From Phycisphaerae bacterium (GTDB lineage Bacteria; Planctomycetota; Phycisphaerae; Phycisphaerales; SM1A02), in the NCBI GenBank assembly GCA_002683195.1, contig NYSW01000054.1, forward strand, positions 1-30,590: DNA of 30,590 nucleotides, written 5' to 3'. Below, piece by piece: positions 24,170 to 30,590 of the stretch (position 1 is the first letter of the stretch; every line of letters starts with the position of its first letter). The translations under genes and the position numbers were made by a program. Below the pieces are notes generated by a model. The model worked only from the letters and a program-made list of their open reading frames with translations, had not been told where the DNA came from and did not search any database.

Positions 24170-24332
24170 CGGCGGCGGTCCTGGTGGTGGTTCCGGACGT
24201 CATGGGCCATGGGCCCGGAGTCCGCGGACGGAAAACCCGGAAAGAGTACCCTGTTATGGATCCTCTCACCAAGGAATCGACCGGAGAGAGACCTCTCGCC
24301 AGTCGAATTTCATTTCGGATCCTCGGTCAGCC

Positions 24333-25274
24333 ATGCTTGGAATCTCGATCGGCAATTTTGACGGTGTCCACCTGGGCCATCGAATGCTCGGCGAGGCGAT
24401 TTCGTCCGCCCTCGGAAGCGATGCCAGGATGATCGCCGTGACCTTCGAACCAGCCCCGGCGGTGGTTTTCGGGCGTTCACCCGAGCCACGAATACTCACC
24501 GCGGCCCAACGTCGGAGGCGGCTGCTGGAGGTCGGATTCGACGATGTGCTCGAATTCCAGACCTCGCGAGAGCTCCTTGGACTCGAACCGGAGGCGTTTC
24601 TCGACCATCTCTTCGGCGCTCTGGGGCAAACACCTTCCCTCATGGCCGAGGGGCCCGACTTCCGCTTCGGGCGAAATCGCGCGGGTACCACCGCCACCCT
24701 TCAGGCGAGTGGGCGAACGCGAGGATTCCAGGTCCTGATTCCGGAAGAACGAAGAGTGCGGCTCATCGACGGAGTGGACGTGCCCGCCCGGAGTTCGGTG
24801 ATTCGGAAATTACTGGCGATCGGTCGGGTGGAAGACGCCGGGAAAGTCCTCGGTCGCCCCCATTCCCTCGTCGGAAAAGTCGTTTCGGGCGATCAGCGAG
24901 GTCGAACGATCGGAATCCCCACCGCGAATCTCGATCTGGGTGGCGCGCTGCTCCCCGGGGACGGGGTCTACGCAGGGCAGGCGATGCTTCCGGATGGGAC
25001 ATGCCGTCCAGCCGCCGTCAGCATCGGCACCAAACCGACTTTCGAGGAGACTCCTCCCGTCGCCGAAGTGCACGTCCTGGATTGGGACGGGGATCTCGAC
25101 GACTACGGGTGGTGCCTCGAAACGACGCTGCTTCGCCGTCTTCGCGGACAGGAACGATACGACGGGCTCGACCCGTTTCTCGCCCAGCTCGAACGAGATC
25201 TGGCTGCCACCCGAGAGGTCGCCGCCCGCGCTTCAAAATACGATTTCAGCCCTCATCCAGGAAACCAGCCGTGA
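24333..25274 (+). CDS. ribF: Bifunctional riboflavin kinase/FMN adenylyltransferase
   Basis: A 313-residue enzyme converting riboflavin to FMN and then FAD. The N-terminal FAD synthetase domain shows GNFDGVHLGH (7-16), FEPAPAVVFG (39-48), FLDHLFG and the GPDFRFGRNRAG loop. IDGVDVPARSSVIRKLLAIGRVEDAGKVLGRPHSLVGKVV is the usual linker between the domains. The C-terminal flavokinase domain has GRTIGIPTANL (about 190-200), GDGVYAG, SIGTKPTF and EVHVLDWDGDLDDYG. Compared with the usual protein the N-terminus lacks about 15-20 residues before the first strand, but the HIGH-like motif is complete. No strong ribosome site precedes ATG 24333. Its stop overlaps the nrnA start (GTGA), so the two genes are translationally coupled; ribF and nrnA are often near each other in the rbfA-truB region of other bacteria. 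Confidence 0.95.
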   Translation: MLGISIGNFDGVHLGHRMLGEAISSALGSDARMIAVTFEPAPAVVFGRSPEPRILTAAQRRRRLLEVGFDDVLEFQTSRELLGLEPEAFLDHLFGALGQTPSLMAEGPDFRFGRNRAGTTATLQASGRTRGFQVLIPEERRVRLIDGVDVPARSSVIRKLLAIGRVEDAGKVLGRPHSLVGKVVSGDQRGRTIGIPTANLDLGGALLPGDGVYAGQAMLPDGTCRPAAVSIGTKPTFEETPPVAEVHVLDWDGDLDDYGWCLETTLLRRLRGQERYDGLDPFLAQLERDLAATREVAARASKYDFSPHPGNQP

Positions 25275-26326
25275 GCAAAGCCATCGAACATCCCTGGGAC
25301 GAGCCCGGATTCGTCTACGAATCCAACACTTCCCCCGAAGAACTGGCGGCTCGACTTCGAGCCGCCGGCTCGGTGCTGATCCTCACGCATCACAAGCCCG
25401 ACGGCGATGCCCTGGGGACCAGCCTCGGTCTGCATCGAGGGCTTCGGGAGATCGGGGTCGCCAGCGAAATCGTGCTTTCGGGCCCGATCGACCCGAACCT
25501 GCTCACCCTCGCCACGGATTCAGATCAGATCGAACGAATCGAGAGTCTGGGCGGACTCGAGGGGCGGCCGGAACCGGATCTGGTGGCGGTCGTCGATACC
25601 GGTGCCTGGACGCAGTTGGAGGCCGTGGGAGAGTGGCTTCGAAGTCGGACCGAGCGAGTCATCGGGATCGATCACCACGCCCGAGGCGGTTCGGTCGCGG
25701 GCAGCCGGGTGGTCGATACTCGTTGTGCTTCCGCCACTCAGGCTCTGGTTCCGGTGCTGGACGCATTGGGTGTGGATCTGGCCCGGCAGGGAATCGCGGA
25801 GGCTCTGTTCCTGGGGTTGGCCACCGATACCGGTTGGTTCCGGTTCTCCAGTGCCGGCCCGGACGTCTATCGCCTGGCGGCGAGGCTGATGGAGAGCGGT
25901 GCCGACAAGGACGCCATCTTCGCCCGAGTGGAACAGAATGCGACGCCTTCCCGATTTGCGATGGTCGCACGAGCCCTCGGCTCCTTGACCTTCGCCGACC
26001 ACGGTGCCCTGGCGGTGATGCGACTCGGCCTCGAGGATTTCGCGGAGACCGGTGCCAACATGGAGGAGCTCGCCGGGATCGTGAACACGCCACTGGAGAT
26101 CGGAAGCGTTCGAGCCTCGGTGTTGTTGACGGAAGCCGAGTCGGGACTGACCAAGTTGAGTTTTCGCTCCAAGCCCGACACCGACGGGCACGGGTTCGTC
26201 GACGTCAACGAACTGGCCGCTCGATTCGGAGGGGGAGGCCATGTGCACGCGGCGGGCGCCAGAATCAAGACCGAACTTGAAGAGGCGGTCGGCCGGTTGC
26301 TCGAAGTGCTCGAGGATTCGAACTGA
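25271..26326 (+). CDS. nrnA: DHH/DHHA1 phosphoesterase, NrnA-like (nanoRNase/pAp phosphatase)
   Basis: A 351-residue enzyme of the DHH superfamily that degrades short oligoribonucleotides and 3',5'-pAp in relatives. Metal-binding motifs are visible: LTHHKPDGDALGTSLGL (39-55), VVDTGAW (about 106-112), GIDHHA (about 137-142) and LATDTGWFRF (about 180-190). The DHHA1 domain ends in KLSFRSKPDTDGHGFVDVNELAARFGGGGHVHAAGARI (about 292-330), with the GGGGH substrate motif. GTG 25271 overlaps the ribF stop by four bases, which fixes the start well. It converges with the HMA lipoprotein gene after 24 bases; a weak GAGCC...GGCTC hairpin lies between them. Confidence 0.92.
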   Translation: MSKAIEHPWDEPGFVYESNTSPEELAARLRAAGSVLILTHHKPDGDALGTSLGLHRGLREIGVASEIVLSGPIDPNLLTLATDSDQIERIESLGGLEGRPEPDLVAVVDTGAWTQLEAVGEWLRSRTERVIGIDHHARGGSVAGSRVVDTRCASATQALVPVLDALGVDLARQGIAEALFLGLATDTGWFRFSSAGPDVYRLAARLMESGADKDAIFARVEQNATPSRFAMVARALGSLTFADHGALAVMRLGLEDFAETGANMEELAGIVNTPLEIGSVRASVLLTEAESGLTKLSFRSKPDTDGHGFVDVNELAARFGGGGHVHAAGARIKTELEEAVGRLLEVLEDSN

Positions 26327-26350
26327 GTTCGACCCGGAGCCTCTCTCGGC

Positions 26351-26662
26351 TCAGCCGGCGGTGGCGGGTGTGATGGTGTAGCCAAGGGCCGAAATCGCGG
26401 ATTCGACTTCCTTGATGGAGGCAGGAACGGCCACGACGGTCGCGGTCGCCTCGTCGAGGCTCACTTCGCAGGACGCCACGCCTTCGACCCGTGATGCCTT
26501 GGTGGCGATCGCGTTGGCGCATCCGTCGCAGTGCATTCCTTGCACCCCGATCAGGTAGATCTGGGTCTGAATGACCGGTTCCGAGGCGGGTTCGCACGCC
26601 GTACCCATCAGCATGAGGGACCCGGCGAGGGCGAGAACGATGTTTCTCAGGATGTGAGGCAT
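26351..26662 (-). CDS. Exported heavy-metal-associated (HMA) domain protein, probable lipoprotein
   Basis: A 103-residue protein. Residues 1-23 are a signal sequence (MPHILRNIVLALAGSLMLMGTAC); the cysteine suggests lipidation, although GTAC is a weak lipobox because it lacks the usual leucine at -3. Residues about 34-103 are an HMA domain: IGVQGMHCDGCANAI holds the GMxCxxC metal site, followed by EGVASCEVSLDEATATVV and a final ISALGYTI. Such domains carry Cu+, Hg2+ or Zn2+. ATG 26662 has GGAG nine bases upstream, so it is favoured over the frame's earlier start at 26719. It follows the polytopic membrane gene by 69 bases and may share its transcript, hinting at a metal theme, though this is not shown. 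Confidence 0.82.
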   Translation of the reverse strand: MPHILRNIVLALAGSLMLMGTACEPASEPVIQTQIYLIGVQGMHCDGCANAIATKASRVEGVASCEVSLDEATATVVAVPASIKEVESAISALGYTITPATAG

Positions 26663-26731
26663 GTTCGAAGGCTCCGAAAGACTCGGTTGAGAATAGACCT
26701 CGAAACGTCGAGCGGCCACCCGGATCGATGT

Positions 26732-27979
26732 TCAGGAGGTTGTCGCGGCGTTGGTGGACGTGTCCACGGATGATTTCGTCGGGGAACCGGAGGCTGGGGA
26801 CGCAAACCGACGCCCGATCATCCAGCCGGCGATCGCGGTGCCCGCGGCGGCTGGAAGCAGAAGGAGCGTCTGGTTCTCGATGAAGCCGAGCCAGCCGAGA
26901 GGCCCGAGGAGGATCGAAAGGCCGATCACCCAGGCCGAGGCCGCGGGGCGGAGACCGTGGCCTCCGGCGACCACCGCGGCGATCACGTACATCGGGAACG
27001 GAATCGCGTAGAGGCCGAGGAAGCAGAGGTAGACCGATTCGCCGGCGATCGCGGGCAGGCCGGCGATCGTGCCGATCAGGACCGCCACCAGCAGCAGTGG
27101 CCGGCTGCCTACCAGGCCGCCGGGGAGAAGGCCGACCTCCCGCACGTGAGCACCGATCGTGAAGACGAGCTGCAGCGTCCATTGGGCGACCACCAGTGGC
27201 AGGAGGGTGGCGGCGATCCGTTCCGGGGACAGTCCGTCGAACACCCAGCCCGCGAAGGCCAGCATGCCGGCGAACACGAGACCGAAGATCGCGAAGGCGT
27301 GTCGGCTGGGCGTCTGTTGGCGGGCCCGGTGAAAGGTGGCGTCCAGGCTCGGGCAGGCGAAGAACCCCAGGGCGATGATCGGCGCGGCCCCAAGCAAGGA
27401 AGCGCCGGCCTCGGGGCGAGGGGCTGCGGGAGGGCCACCGGTCTGAAAGATGGCGATCGCGAAGAGGCTGCCGCTTCCGATCGCCGCGATGGCGGCGAAC
27501 CAGCGCCAGAACAGGTCGCTTCGTCCTGAAAAGGCGAATGCACCGGCGGTCCAGGTCAGGATGGTCCCGAGAACTGGCCAGGCCAGGGTGTCGGTGGCGG
27601 CTCCGGCGACCGCGGCATCACCCGAAGCCGCGGCCTCGGGTGCGTAGACGAAGGTTCCGGCCGACCAACCGAGGAAGAACACCTGGAAAGCGATGGTGGC
27701 CATGCTGAACCACCGCAGCGCGGGGGCATGGTTCGTCGCGAATCGACGGCTCGACTCCCTCGAGAAGAGATAACCGAAGCCGGCGCATCCCAACACGTTG
27801 GGAATCAGAAACGCCCAGAAGCCGGCCCAGCCGAATCGAGAGAGCAGCACGATCGGGAGAAACATCCCAATGCACCAGGTCCAGCTCGAAGCACAGTAGA
27901 GGCCCCATCCCGCAGTGGAGGCTGCGAGGGTCAGTGGGCGATACCGAATGTCGGTGGGGGCCGTGGCCGCGGCGCTCAT
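26732..27979 (-). CDS. Polytopic membrane protein, possible transporter
   Basis: A 415-residue protein with about eleven or twelve hydrophobic segments. The N-terminal YCASSWTWCIGMFLPIVLLSRFGWAGF and IPNVLGCAGFGYLFS stretches resemble the first helices of LeuT-fold (sodium-solute-symporter-like) proteins, but no family-defining signature is certain. Other features are a Gly/Ala-rich loop (about 113-130), the segment ALGFFACPSLDATFHRARQQTP (about 207-228), and a Ser/Thr-rich cytoplasmic tail. Its ATG overlaps the DUF4442 stop (ATGA), so translation is coupled. The substrate is unknown; with the downstream HMA protein, a metal-related role could be imagined but is unsupported. Confidence 0.65.
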   Translation of the reverse strand: MSAAATAPTDIRYRPLTLAASTAGWGLYCASSWTWCIGMFLPIVLLSRFGWAGFWAFLIPNVLGCAGFGYLFSRESSRRFATNHAPALRWFSMATIAFQVFFLGWSAGTFVYAPEAAASGDAAVAGAATDTLAWPVLGTILTWTAGAFAFSGRSDLFWRWFAAIAAIGSGSLFAIAIFQTGGPPAAPRPEAGASLLGAAPIIALGFFACPSLDATFHRARQQTPSRHAFAIFGLVFAGMLAFAGWVFDGLSPERIAATLLPLVVAQWTLQLVFTIGAHVREVGLLPGGLVGSRPLLLVAVLIGTIAGLPAIAGESVYLCFLGLYAIPFPMYVIAAVVAGGHGLRPAASAWVIGLSILLGPLGWLGFIENQTLLLLPAAAGTAIAGWMIGRRFASPASGSPTKSSVDTSTNAATTS

Positions 27980-28548
27980 GCCGATTCGCCACGCTGTTCA
28001 AGCCGGGAACGACGGCGCTCCCGCAACGTGGCGGCGAGGTCCTTCGGCGTGCAGTGGAACGTGATTTCGCAACGACCGACCTTCATCTCGCGTTCCTTGC
28101 CGCGACGAGTCAGCTGCTGCGTGATCTCGAGATCCAGATCGATGTTGAACTCACCGCCGGCTTCGATCTTCTGTCGGACATCCTCGGCATTGGCGACCCG
28201 GTAGACCGCCGGGCCGTAGCAGGGACGGAGAAACCGGTATTCCATCCGCTTGCAGATCACCTCGTAGTCGCTGCCGCATTCCGCGAAGAGATACATGCCG
28301 CCGGCCACTTCGGAGTTGCCGAGCAGGGCCGCGCCGGCCATCGCGTTGTACCAGTTGCGATTGAAGCGTCGGTACGGAAGGACCGCCGTGAAACGCTTGG
28401 CATCGATTCGTCGCAGGGTGATGCCGCTTCGAAAGGCGAAGGGCAGCCAGATCAGCGAACAGATGCGATGCCAGAAGTTGTTCTTGGTCGACAGGCGACT
28501 CAGCCACGCTTCGATCCGCTTGCCCAGAGGCTTCGGTGCTGACAGCAT
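27976..28548 (-). CDS. DUF4442 (hot-dog-fold, thioesterase-like) protein
   Basis: A 190-residue protein. The region FRSGITLRRIDAKRFTAVLPYRRFNRNWYNAMAGAALLGNSEVAGGMYLF (about 37-88) is the DUF4442 core. The FNRNWYNAMAGAALLGNSEVAGGMYL segment corresponds to the thioesterase-fold helix plus strand where small-molecule thioesters bind in relatives. FLRPCYGPAVYRV and the terminal strands (EFNIDLDLEI, CEITFHC) complete a hot-dog fold. The function is probably acyl-CoA-like thioester handling, but family members are mostly uncharacterised. The open frame runs to 28815; residues before ATG 28548 look non-coding. GTG 28614 is possible. It leads a minus transcript with the membrane protein. Confidence 0.7.
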   Translation of the reverse strand: MLSAPKPLGKRIEAWLSRLSTKNNFWHRICSLIWLPFAFRSGITLRRIDAKRFTAVLPYRRFNRNWYNAMAGAALLGNSEVAGGMYLFAECGSDYEVICKRMEYRFLRPCYGPAVYRVANAEDVRQKIEAGGEFNIDLDLEITQQLTRRGKEREMKVGRCEITFHCTPKDLAATLRERRRSRLEQRGESA

Positions 28549-28817
28549 TCCCGCCGGGGGCGTGGCGTCGTCGTCGTCGTCAAGACTCGATCGATCGAGT
28601 GGGGCGGTGGTCACGAAGCGTTTCCGATCGGACGGTGGCGAGCACCGTTCGGCGGGCCAGAAATGGAGGACCGGTTCTACTTGAGACCGCTCTGTCTCCA
28701 GAAGGACATGGTAGGAGGATGCGCAGTCCATCGCCATGGGAAGGTGATCTCCGTCCGATAGAATCCTTGGAGAGTCCCGGATGATCCCGGAACCACCTTT
28801 TTCAGGATCCAGCATCG

Positions 28818-29660
28818 ATGCCCAATTCTCTTGACGTGACCATTCCGGCCCATCGCCTGGGCGTCTGCAGCTGGAGTCTCCAGCCGAAATCCACCGCGGA
28901 GCTGGTTGGGACCCTCCAGAAACTGGATCTTCCGCTGGTTCAACTGGCTCTGGATCCGGTGATCGAGCAGCCTGAGGCCTTCGGAGATGCGATCCAGGTC
29001 ATTCGTGAGGCCGGCATGAGGATCGCCAGTGGCATGCTGGAAGCGGTCGGGGAGGATTACTCCACGCTGCAGACGATTCAACGGACCGGAGGGGTTCGCT
29101 CCGACGAGCATTGGCCCGCGACTCGAGCCCGAGCGGCGAAAGTGGCGGCCCTCGCCGCGGATTCGGAGATTCCACTGGTCACCATGCATGCCGGATTCAT
29201 TCCGCATGATGCTGCGGATCCCGATCGAAGGATCGTTCTGGATCGGCTTCGGGAGGTGGCTGATCTTTTTGCGGTTCGCGGGGTTCAACTCGGGCTTGAA
29301 ACCGGCCAGGAGACGGCAGAGACGCTTTTGGATGCGTTGGATGCCCTGGATCATCCCGGCGTCGGAGTGAATTTCGATCCCGCGAACATGATTCTCTACG
29401 GAATGGGTGATCCCGTGGAGGCGATTCGCCGCCTCGCTCCGAGGGTGGTTCAGATTCACGCCAAGGACGCCACTCCAACCGCCACGCCCGGCACCTGGGG
29501 GGCCGAAGTCCGATTGGGAACCGGGATGGTCGATTGGTCATCCTTTCTTCCCGAGGTGCGGTCCCTCGTACCGCCGGTCGACGTCATCATCGAGCGGGAG
29601 GCGGGCGACACCAGGTCGGAGGATGTCTCTTCCGCCCGGCGATTGCTCCAGGGCGATTGA
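28818..29660 (+). CDS. Sugar phosphate isomerase/epimerase-like TIM barrel
   Basis: A 280-residue protein of the xylose-isomerase-like (AP endonuclease 2) TIM-barrel superfamily. The first strand, LGVCSWSLQP, is typical. Putative divalent-metal ligands fall where expected: E161 (LGLETGQE), D187 (NFDPANMI), H214 (VQIHAKDA) and E259 (IIEREAGD), with H124 in TMHAGFIP. Members isomerise or epimerise sugars or polyols, or act in inositol-type pathways; the substrate here cannot be told. Start ATG 28818 has a modest GGA about ten bases upstream. The 270-base gap to the leftward DUF4442 gene should hold both promoters. The FmdB-like gene follows after 69 bases, so these may be one transcript. Confidence 0.85.
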   Translation: MPNSLDVTIPAHRLGVCSWSLQPKSTAELVGTLQKLDLPLVQLALDPVIEQPEAFGDAIQVIREAGMRIASGMLEAVGEDYSTLQTIQRTGGVRSDEHWPATRARAAKVAALAADSEIPLVTMHAGFIPHDAADPDRRIVLDRLREVADLFAVRGVQLGLETGQETAETLLDALDALDHPGVGVNFDPANMILYGMGDPVEAIRRLAPRVVQIHAKDATPTATPGTWGAEVRLGTGMVDWSSFLPEVRSLVPPVDVIIEREAGDTRSEDVSSARRLLQGD

Positions 29661-29729
29661 GATTCGCCGCGGACCAACCGATATTCGTCGTACCCTTCCT
29701 AGTCGACCGTCACCGAATCCGAGGATGCC

Positions 29730-30023
29730 ATGCCCACATACGACTACGCCGTGATCAAGCCCGACGGTTCGCTCGGAGAGCCTTTCGAGGTTTTTCAGTC
29801 CATGAGCGATGCGCCGCTCAAGAAGCATCCCGAGACCGGAGAACCGGTGAAGCGGATGATTTCGGCCCCCGGACTGGCGCTCAACCACTCCGACGCGTCG
29901 GACAAGACGAAGCTGAGCGACTCGAATCTCGACCGGCTGGGATTCACCAAGTATCAGCGGTCCGGGGACAACACCTGGGACAAGACCGCGGGCAAGGGAC
30001 CGGATTCGATCAACCGTGACTGA
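29730..30023 (+). CDS. FmdB-like protein without the zinc-ribbon cysteines
   Basis: A 97-residue protein. The start (MPTYDYAVIK...FEVFQSMSDAPL, residues 1-30) is plainly the FmdB/zinc-ribbon regulatory family: relatives read MPTYDY.C..C...FEVFQSMS..P. But both cysteine pairs are gone. The first (CxxCG) is replaced by AVIKPDGSLGEP, and the second (CPxCGG) by HPETGEP. No cysteine occurs anywhere in the protein. The tail is polar and probably disordered (residues 50-97). GAGG lies six bases before ATG 29730. Its end overlaps the ligA start by eight bases, so expression is tied to DNA ligase. FmdB-type proteins are of uncertain function, originally linked to formamidase operon control. It is either a metal-free variant keeping the fold by other means, or uses D, H or E ligands. 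Confidence 0.8.
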   Translation: MPTYDYAVIKPDGSLGEPFEVFQSMSDAPLKKHPETGEPVKRMISAPGLALNHSDASDKTKLSDSNLDRLGFTKYQRSGDNTWDKTAGKGPDSINRD

Positions 30024-30590
30024 CGCCGGGCACGAGCATCAACGCATCGCCGAGCTCCGTGAGTTGTTGGAGCGAGCGAATCGAGGCTACTACGTGGAGG
30101 CCGATCCGATCATGTCGGATCGGGACTTCGATGCTCGCCTTGAGGAACTCGCCGCCCTCGAGAAGGCCCACCCTGAATTCGCGGATCCCGACAGTCCCAC
30201 CCAGCGGGTGGGCGGGGAGCCGGTGTCCGGATTCGAGACCGCGGTTCACGCCGTCCCGATGACTTCGATCGACAACACCTATTCGACCGAGGATCTCGAG
30301 GCGTGGCATGCCCGGGTTCTGAAGGGTCTCGATGACCTTGCCGAGTCCGGCGTGGGGCTGGTGTGTGATCCCAAGATCGACGGGGTCGCGATCTCGCTTC
30401 GTTACGAAGCCGGCCGACTCGTCTCCGCCACCACGCGGGGAGACGGATCGCGTGGGGACGTGGTGACCTCGAACGTGCGGGCGATTCAGGCGATACCCCT
30501 CAGGCTCGACACCGTCGACCCGCCCGAGGTGGTGGAGATCCGTGGTGAGATCGTGATGCCGAACTCATCGTTCGACCGGGTGAACACCGA
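30016..30590 (+). CDS. ligA: NAD-dependent DNA ligase (C-terminus off window)
   Basis: The first 191 codons of LigA, which seals nicks during replication and repair. Residues about 8-70 form domain Ia, which binds the nicotinamide part of NAD+ (ANRGYYVEADPIMSDRDFDARLEEL, then HPEFADPDSPTQRVGG). LigA-type VPMTSIDNTYSTEDL follows (about 80-94). The adenylation domain has the catalytic lysine in CDPKIDGVAISLRYE (K120, in the KxDG motif), then TTRGDGSRGDVVTSNVRAI (about 138-157) and EIRGEIVMP. GTG 30016 overlaps the FmdB-like gene by eight bases, so the two are probably translated together. Confidence 0.95.
   Translation, partial: MTDAGHEHQRIAELRELLERANRGYYVEADPIMSDRDFDARLEELAALEKAHPEFADPDSPTQRVGGEPVSGFETAVHAVPMTSIDNTYSTEDLEAWHARVLKGLDDLAESGVGLVCDPKIDGVAISLRYEAGRLVSATTRGDGSRGDVVTSNVRAIQAIPLRLDTVDPPEVVEIRGEIVMPNSSFDRVNT

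Overview
The window is GC-rich, densely coded bacterial chromosome that runs on a housekeeping theme. The best guess for the source is a planctomycete of the Phycisphaerae type. This is inferred from a secreted beta-helix protein with a CPDGTCDF-type repeat start, a small exported protein with a VPGP...RRRR (PEP-CTERM-like) tail, a long class II ribonucleotide reductase, a 115-kDa-class NAD-glutamate dehydrogenase, and a zinc-ribbon-less FmdB homologue. No phage, insertion sequence, CRISPR array, tRNA or rRNA gene was seen.

Left region (1-5.7 kb). A truncated beta-helix gene (minus strand) is followed by a ChaA-type Ca2+/H+ antiporter. Next comes a 1.7 kb stretch of gene debris: the C-terminal end of a GNAT acetyltransferase (minus strand, one-base deletion), a fragment of a membrane-protein gene broken at a run of nine C, an intact PEP-CTERM-like gene with a strong terminator, and a second copy of only the C-terminal third of the antiporter gene. 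A GYF_2-domain membrane protein and an intact GNAT gene follow. The pattern (full chaA, broken GNAT, broken chaA, full GNAT) reads as a decayed tandem duplication of a convergent chaA/GNAT pair.

Minus-strand run (5.2-9.7 kb). Six co-directional genes lie close together: DUF1684, a Dabb-domain lipoprotein, a membrane protein with an acidic tail, a cobalamin-binding domain fused to a MeaB-type GTPase, a membrane zinc-ribbon protein, and the GNAT. A hairpin at 7372-7401 may divide the run.

Centre (10-17 kb). The B12-dependent ribonucleotide reductase nrdJ (minus) and a PcrA/UvrD helicase (plus) diverge from a gene-free stretch of about 1 kb. That stretch holds two NrdR-box-like repeats three helical turns apart, a perfect DnaA box, and a long hairpin close to the nrdJ start. 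With the cobalamin/GTPase fusion, this makes two B12-dependent functions within 10 kb.

Right region (17-30.6 kb). In order: SDR dehydrogenase, SthA-like transhydrogenase and a small membrane protein (minus run); a MuiA-family DUF4139 protein (plus); NAD-glutamate dehydrogenase (minus); ribF and nrnA overlapping by four bases (plus); DUF4442, polytopic membrane protein and HMA-domain lipoprotein (minus run); then a sugar-phosphate-isomerase-like protein, the FmdB-like protein and the start of ligA (plus).

No wholly new multi-gene system is evident. The best leads are the duplication relics, the stand-alone cobalamin/GTPase fusion, the nrdJ control region and the cysteine-free FmdB homologue.
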